Assembly (NCBI GenBank): GCA_945876155.1
Contig: CAMCMW010000007.1
Location: 1 to 15,536, forward strand
Direction: 5' to 3'
Length of the DNA stretch: 15,536 nucleotides
From: an uncultured Ruminococcus sp.
Lineage (GTDB): Bacteria; Bacillota; Clostridia; Oscillospirales; Ruminococcaceae
Shown here: in pieces, positions 13,489 to 15,536 of the stretch
Position numbering within the stretch: the first letter of the stretch is position 1
Layout of the letters: every line of letters begins with the position of its first letter
Notes under the pieces: generated by a model
What the model saw: the letters and a program-made list of their open reading frames with translations, nothing else
The model's database searches: none
Told to the model about the DNA's origin: nothing
Translations under genes and position numbers: made by a program

Positions 13489-15536
13489 TTAAAGTCCCCA
13501 GATATCCTTTGCGTATTCTGTAACAGCTCTGTCAGCTGAGAAGATACCAGCGCCGGCTATGTTGTTGAGGGACATCTTTGCCCACTTTTCAGCGTCCTTA
13601 TAGCACTCTGAAGAATAAGCCTGAGCCTTTCTGTAGGAATCAAAGTCAGCAAGAACCATGTAAGGGTCAACGTCCTTGAGGGAGTTTGCAACTTCGTTGA
13701 ATGTGCAGCCGTTGATACCTCTGTACATTCTGTCGATAGCGTTCTTGATAACAGGATTTGATTCGTAGTATGAACCTGGGTTGTAGCCTCTTCTCTTGAG
13801 GTCGTTGACTTCTTCTGTCTTCATACCGAAGATGATGATATTTTCGTCGCCTACTGCGTCCTTGATTTCGATGTTGGCACCGTCGAGAGTACCCATTGTA
13901 ACAGCACCGTTTAACATAAGCTTCATGTTGCCTGTACCAGACGCCTCTGTTCCGGCAAGTGAAATCTGTTCTGAAATATCGCTTGCAGGCATAAGCAGCT
14001 CTGAAAGTGTAACTCTGTAGTCTTCAAGGAAGTATACAGAAAGCTTCTTGCTGATTTTCGGATTCTTTCTGATTTCCTCGGAAATAGCCCAGATAAGCTT
14101 GATAATCTGCTTTGCAAGGTAGTAACCCGGAGCAGCCTTTGCAGCGAAGATGTATGTCTTAGGAACGAAGTCAGCGTCCGGATTGTTCAGCAGATACTCA
14201 TAGTCAGCAAGAATGTTCATAACGTTGAGGTGCTGACGCTTGTATTCGTGCAGACGCTTTACCTGTACGTCGAAAATGCTGTCTGTGTCGATTGAAATAC
14301 CGCTGTTCTGCTTTACATACTTTGCAAAACGTTCCTTGTTTTCCTTCTTAATCTTCATCAGATCTTCAAGGACTGCCTTGTCGTTTTCAAATACGCAAAG
14401 CTTTTTCAGTTCACTGCCGTCGTGGAGGAACTTGTCGCCGATTTTTTCCTTGAGAAGATTTGTAAGACCCGGATTGGACTGATAAAGCCATCTTCTGTAA
14501 GCAATACCGTTTGTAACGTTCTTGAACTTTCTCGGAGTGTCCATATATTCATCATGGAATACAGACTGCTTGATAATCTCAGAGTGCAGCTTTGAAACGC
14601 CGTTGATGCTGTGTGATGCAACAACGCACAGTGTTGCCATGTGAATCTGGTTGTCCTTGATAATGGACATTCTTGTAGTCTTTGCGCTGTCGCCGTTGTT
14701 TCTCTCAATAAGCTCTGCGCAGTAACGGTTATTTATTTCAACAATGATAGAGAAAATTCTTGGAATGATTCTCTTTACAAGGTTTACATCCCACTTTTCA
14801 AGTGCCTCTGCCATAACAGTGTGGTTTGTGTATGCAAAGGTGTTTGTAACAATGTGCCATGCCTTGTCCCATGTATATCCGCAGTCGTCCAGAAGTATTC
14901 TCATAAGTTCCGGGATTGCAAGGGTCGGGTGGGTATCGTTGATGTGGATAGCAACCTTTTCGTGGAGATTGTCAAGTGTACCGTAAACAGACATATGATT
15001 GTTTACAATATCCCCCACTGACGCAGCACAGAGGAAGTACTGCTGACGGAGTCTGAGCGCCTTGCCCTCAAGGTGGTTATCGTTCGGATAAAGTACCTTT
15101 GAGATAGCGTTTGCAGCAGCGTTCTGACCCAGTGCCTTTCCGTAGTCGCCCTGATTGAACATTGACATATCAAAGCTTGGTGCCTTTGCAGCCCACAGTC
15201 TGAGTACTGAAACACCCTCGCTGTCGTGACCTGAAACGTACATATCATAAGGGATAGCCTGAACTGTTGAGTAGTTTACATGGGAAATGTGGTGATACTG
15301 ATTGTCCCAGTATTCATGCAGTTCGCCCTCGAAATGGATATCAATTGCAAGCTCAGGACGTGGATCGAGCCATACTGAACCGCCAGGAAGCCAGTTATCC
15401 GGAAGCTCTGTCTGCCAGCCGTCCTCTAACTTCTGCTTGAAGATACCGTATTCATAGCAGATAGAATAACCCATTGCCGGATATGCCTGTGTTGCGAGAG
15501 CGTCAAGGTAGCAGGCAGCAAGTCTTCCCAGACCGC
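13489..15536 (-). CDS. glgP: Glycogen/starch/alpha-glucan phosphorylase (partial, N-terminus off the right edge)
   Basis: The enzyme removes glucose from the non-reducing ends of glycogen or maltodextrins with phosphate, giving glucose-1-phosphate without spending ATP. The reading frame is open to the window edge: before the Met at 15474 it reads GLGRLAACYLDALATQAYPA, the conserved early phosphorylase signature, so that Met is internal and roughly the first 130 residues are missing. EASGTGNMKLMLNGA contains the PLP-binding lysine (codon at 13923-13921), and EDYRVTLSELLMPASDISEQIS-type sequence precedes it. HINDTHPTLAIPELMR is also typical. The C-terminus ends normally in DIWGL, followed by a strong terminator. 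The GH13 gene downstream suggests a shared role in glucan breakdown. It could act on maltodextrin (MalP) as well as glycogen. Confidence 0.97.
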   Translation of the reverse strand, partial: GLGRLAACYLDALATQAYPAMGYSICYEYGIFKQKLEDGWQTELPDNWLPGGSVWLDPRPELAIDIHFEGELHEYWDNQYHHISHVNYSTVQAIPYDMYVSGHDSEGVSVLRLWAAKAPSFDMSMFNQGDYGKALGQNAAANAISKVLYPNDNHLEGKALRLRQQYFLCAASVGDIVNNHMSVYGTLDNLHEKVAIHINDTHPTLAIPELMRILLDDCGYTWDKAWHIVTNTFAYTNHTVMAEALEKWDVNLVKRIIPRIFSIIVEINNRYCAELIERNNGDSAKTTRMSIIKDNQIHMATLCVVASHSINGVSKLHSEIIKQSVFHDEYMDTPRKFKNVTNGIAYRRWLYQSNPGLTNLLKEKIGDKFLHDGSELKKLCVFENDKAVLEDLMKIKKENKERFAKYVKQNSGISIDTDSIFDVQVKRLHEYKRQHLNVMNILADYEYLLNNPDADFVPKTYIFAAKAAPGYYLAKQIIKLIWAISEEIRKNPKISKKLSVYFLEDYRVTLSELLMPASDISEQISLAGTEASGTGNMKLMLNGAVTMGTLDGANIEIKDAVGDENIIIFGMKTEEVNDLKRRGYNPGSYYESNPVIKNAIDRMYRGINGCTFNEVANSLKDVDPYMVLADFDSYRKAQAYSSECYKDAEKWAKMSLNNIAGAGIFSADRAVTEYAKDIWGL

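Noticed and set aside
15472..15474. Met at 15474 as the start of glycogen phosphorylase
   Set aside because: The frame stays open to the window edge and the preceding codons encode a conserved phosphorylase signature, so the gene is truncated by the window and this Met is internal.
1..15536. A wholly new multi-gene system such as defence, a mobile element or a biosynthetic cluster
   Set aside because: All genes but one belong to well-known metabolic families with intact active sites, and there are no mobility genes, toxins, nucleases or unusual domain fusions.

Overview
The window looks like chromosomal core-metabolism DNA from a Gram-positive anaerobe of the Clostridia, most likely a Ruminococcus-like member of the Oscillospiraceae. 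Four things suggest this: the compact fab-acc operon that uses FabK as enoyl-ACP reductase, strong AGGAGG-type ribosome binding sites, intracellular glycogen/maltodextrin genes, and hairpin-forming intergenic repeats of the kind scattered through such genomes. The genus is an inference from style, not from a database match. No transposase, phage, CRISPR, tRNA or rRNA gene is visible.

Positions 1-7978 (minus strand) hold a nearly complete type II fatty acid synthesis operon, in transcription order fabH-fabK-fabG-fabF-accB-fabZ-accC-accD-accA. Gaps are 1-48 nt and accA runs off the left edge, probably only a few residues short. AccA/B/C/D make malonyl-CoA, FabD loads it onto ACP, FabH starts chains, FabF extends them, and FabG, FabZ and FabK complete each cycle. 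acpP and a fab-type regulator gene are not in the window.

Positions 7979-8240 are a divergent control region. I can read a good promoter toward fabH (TTGCAA-17-TACAAT) and a fair one toward fabD on the plus strand (TTGTTA-17-TAAAAT). The fabH leader carries a perfect 8-bp palindrome, further copies of its CCTTAA core, and a bulged hairpin. This is the best candidate here for an undescribed control site of lipid synthesis. fabD (8241-9158) is split from the rest of the pathway and transcribed divergently.

Positions 9159-9492 are a gene-free stretch filled with inverted-repeat elements. Positions 9493-11371 (plus strand) hold aroE, an unrecognised small protein with an N-terminal hydrophobic segment, and aroK, coupled by ATGA overlaps. 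Two shikimate-pathway steps therefore surround an unknown gene. A 19-bp palindromic repeat occurs on both sides of this unit (9450 and 11402). The region 11402-11495 between convergent genes holds terminators for both directions.

Positions 11515-15536 (minus strand) hold glycogen phosphorylase (N-terminus off the right edge) followed by a cytoplasmic GH13 alpha-glucan hydrolase, with a strong intrinsic terminator in the short gap between them. Together they would break down stored glycogen or imported maltodextrins.

I see no convincing wholly new system. The genes are mostly conserved housekeeping genes; the novelty lies in the fabH/fabD control region, the structured repeats and the aroE-aroK insert gene.
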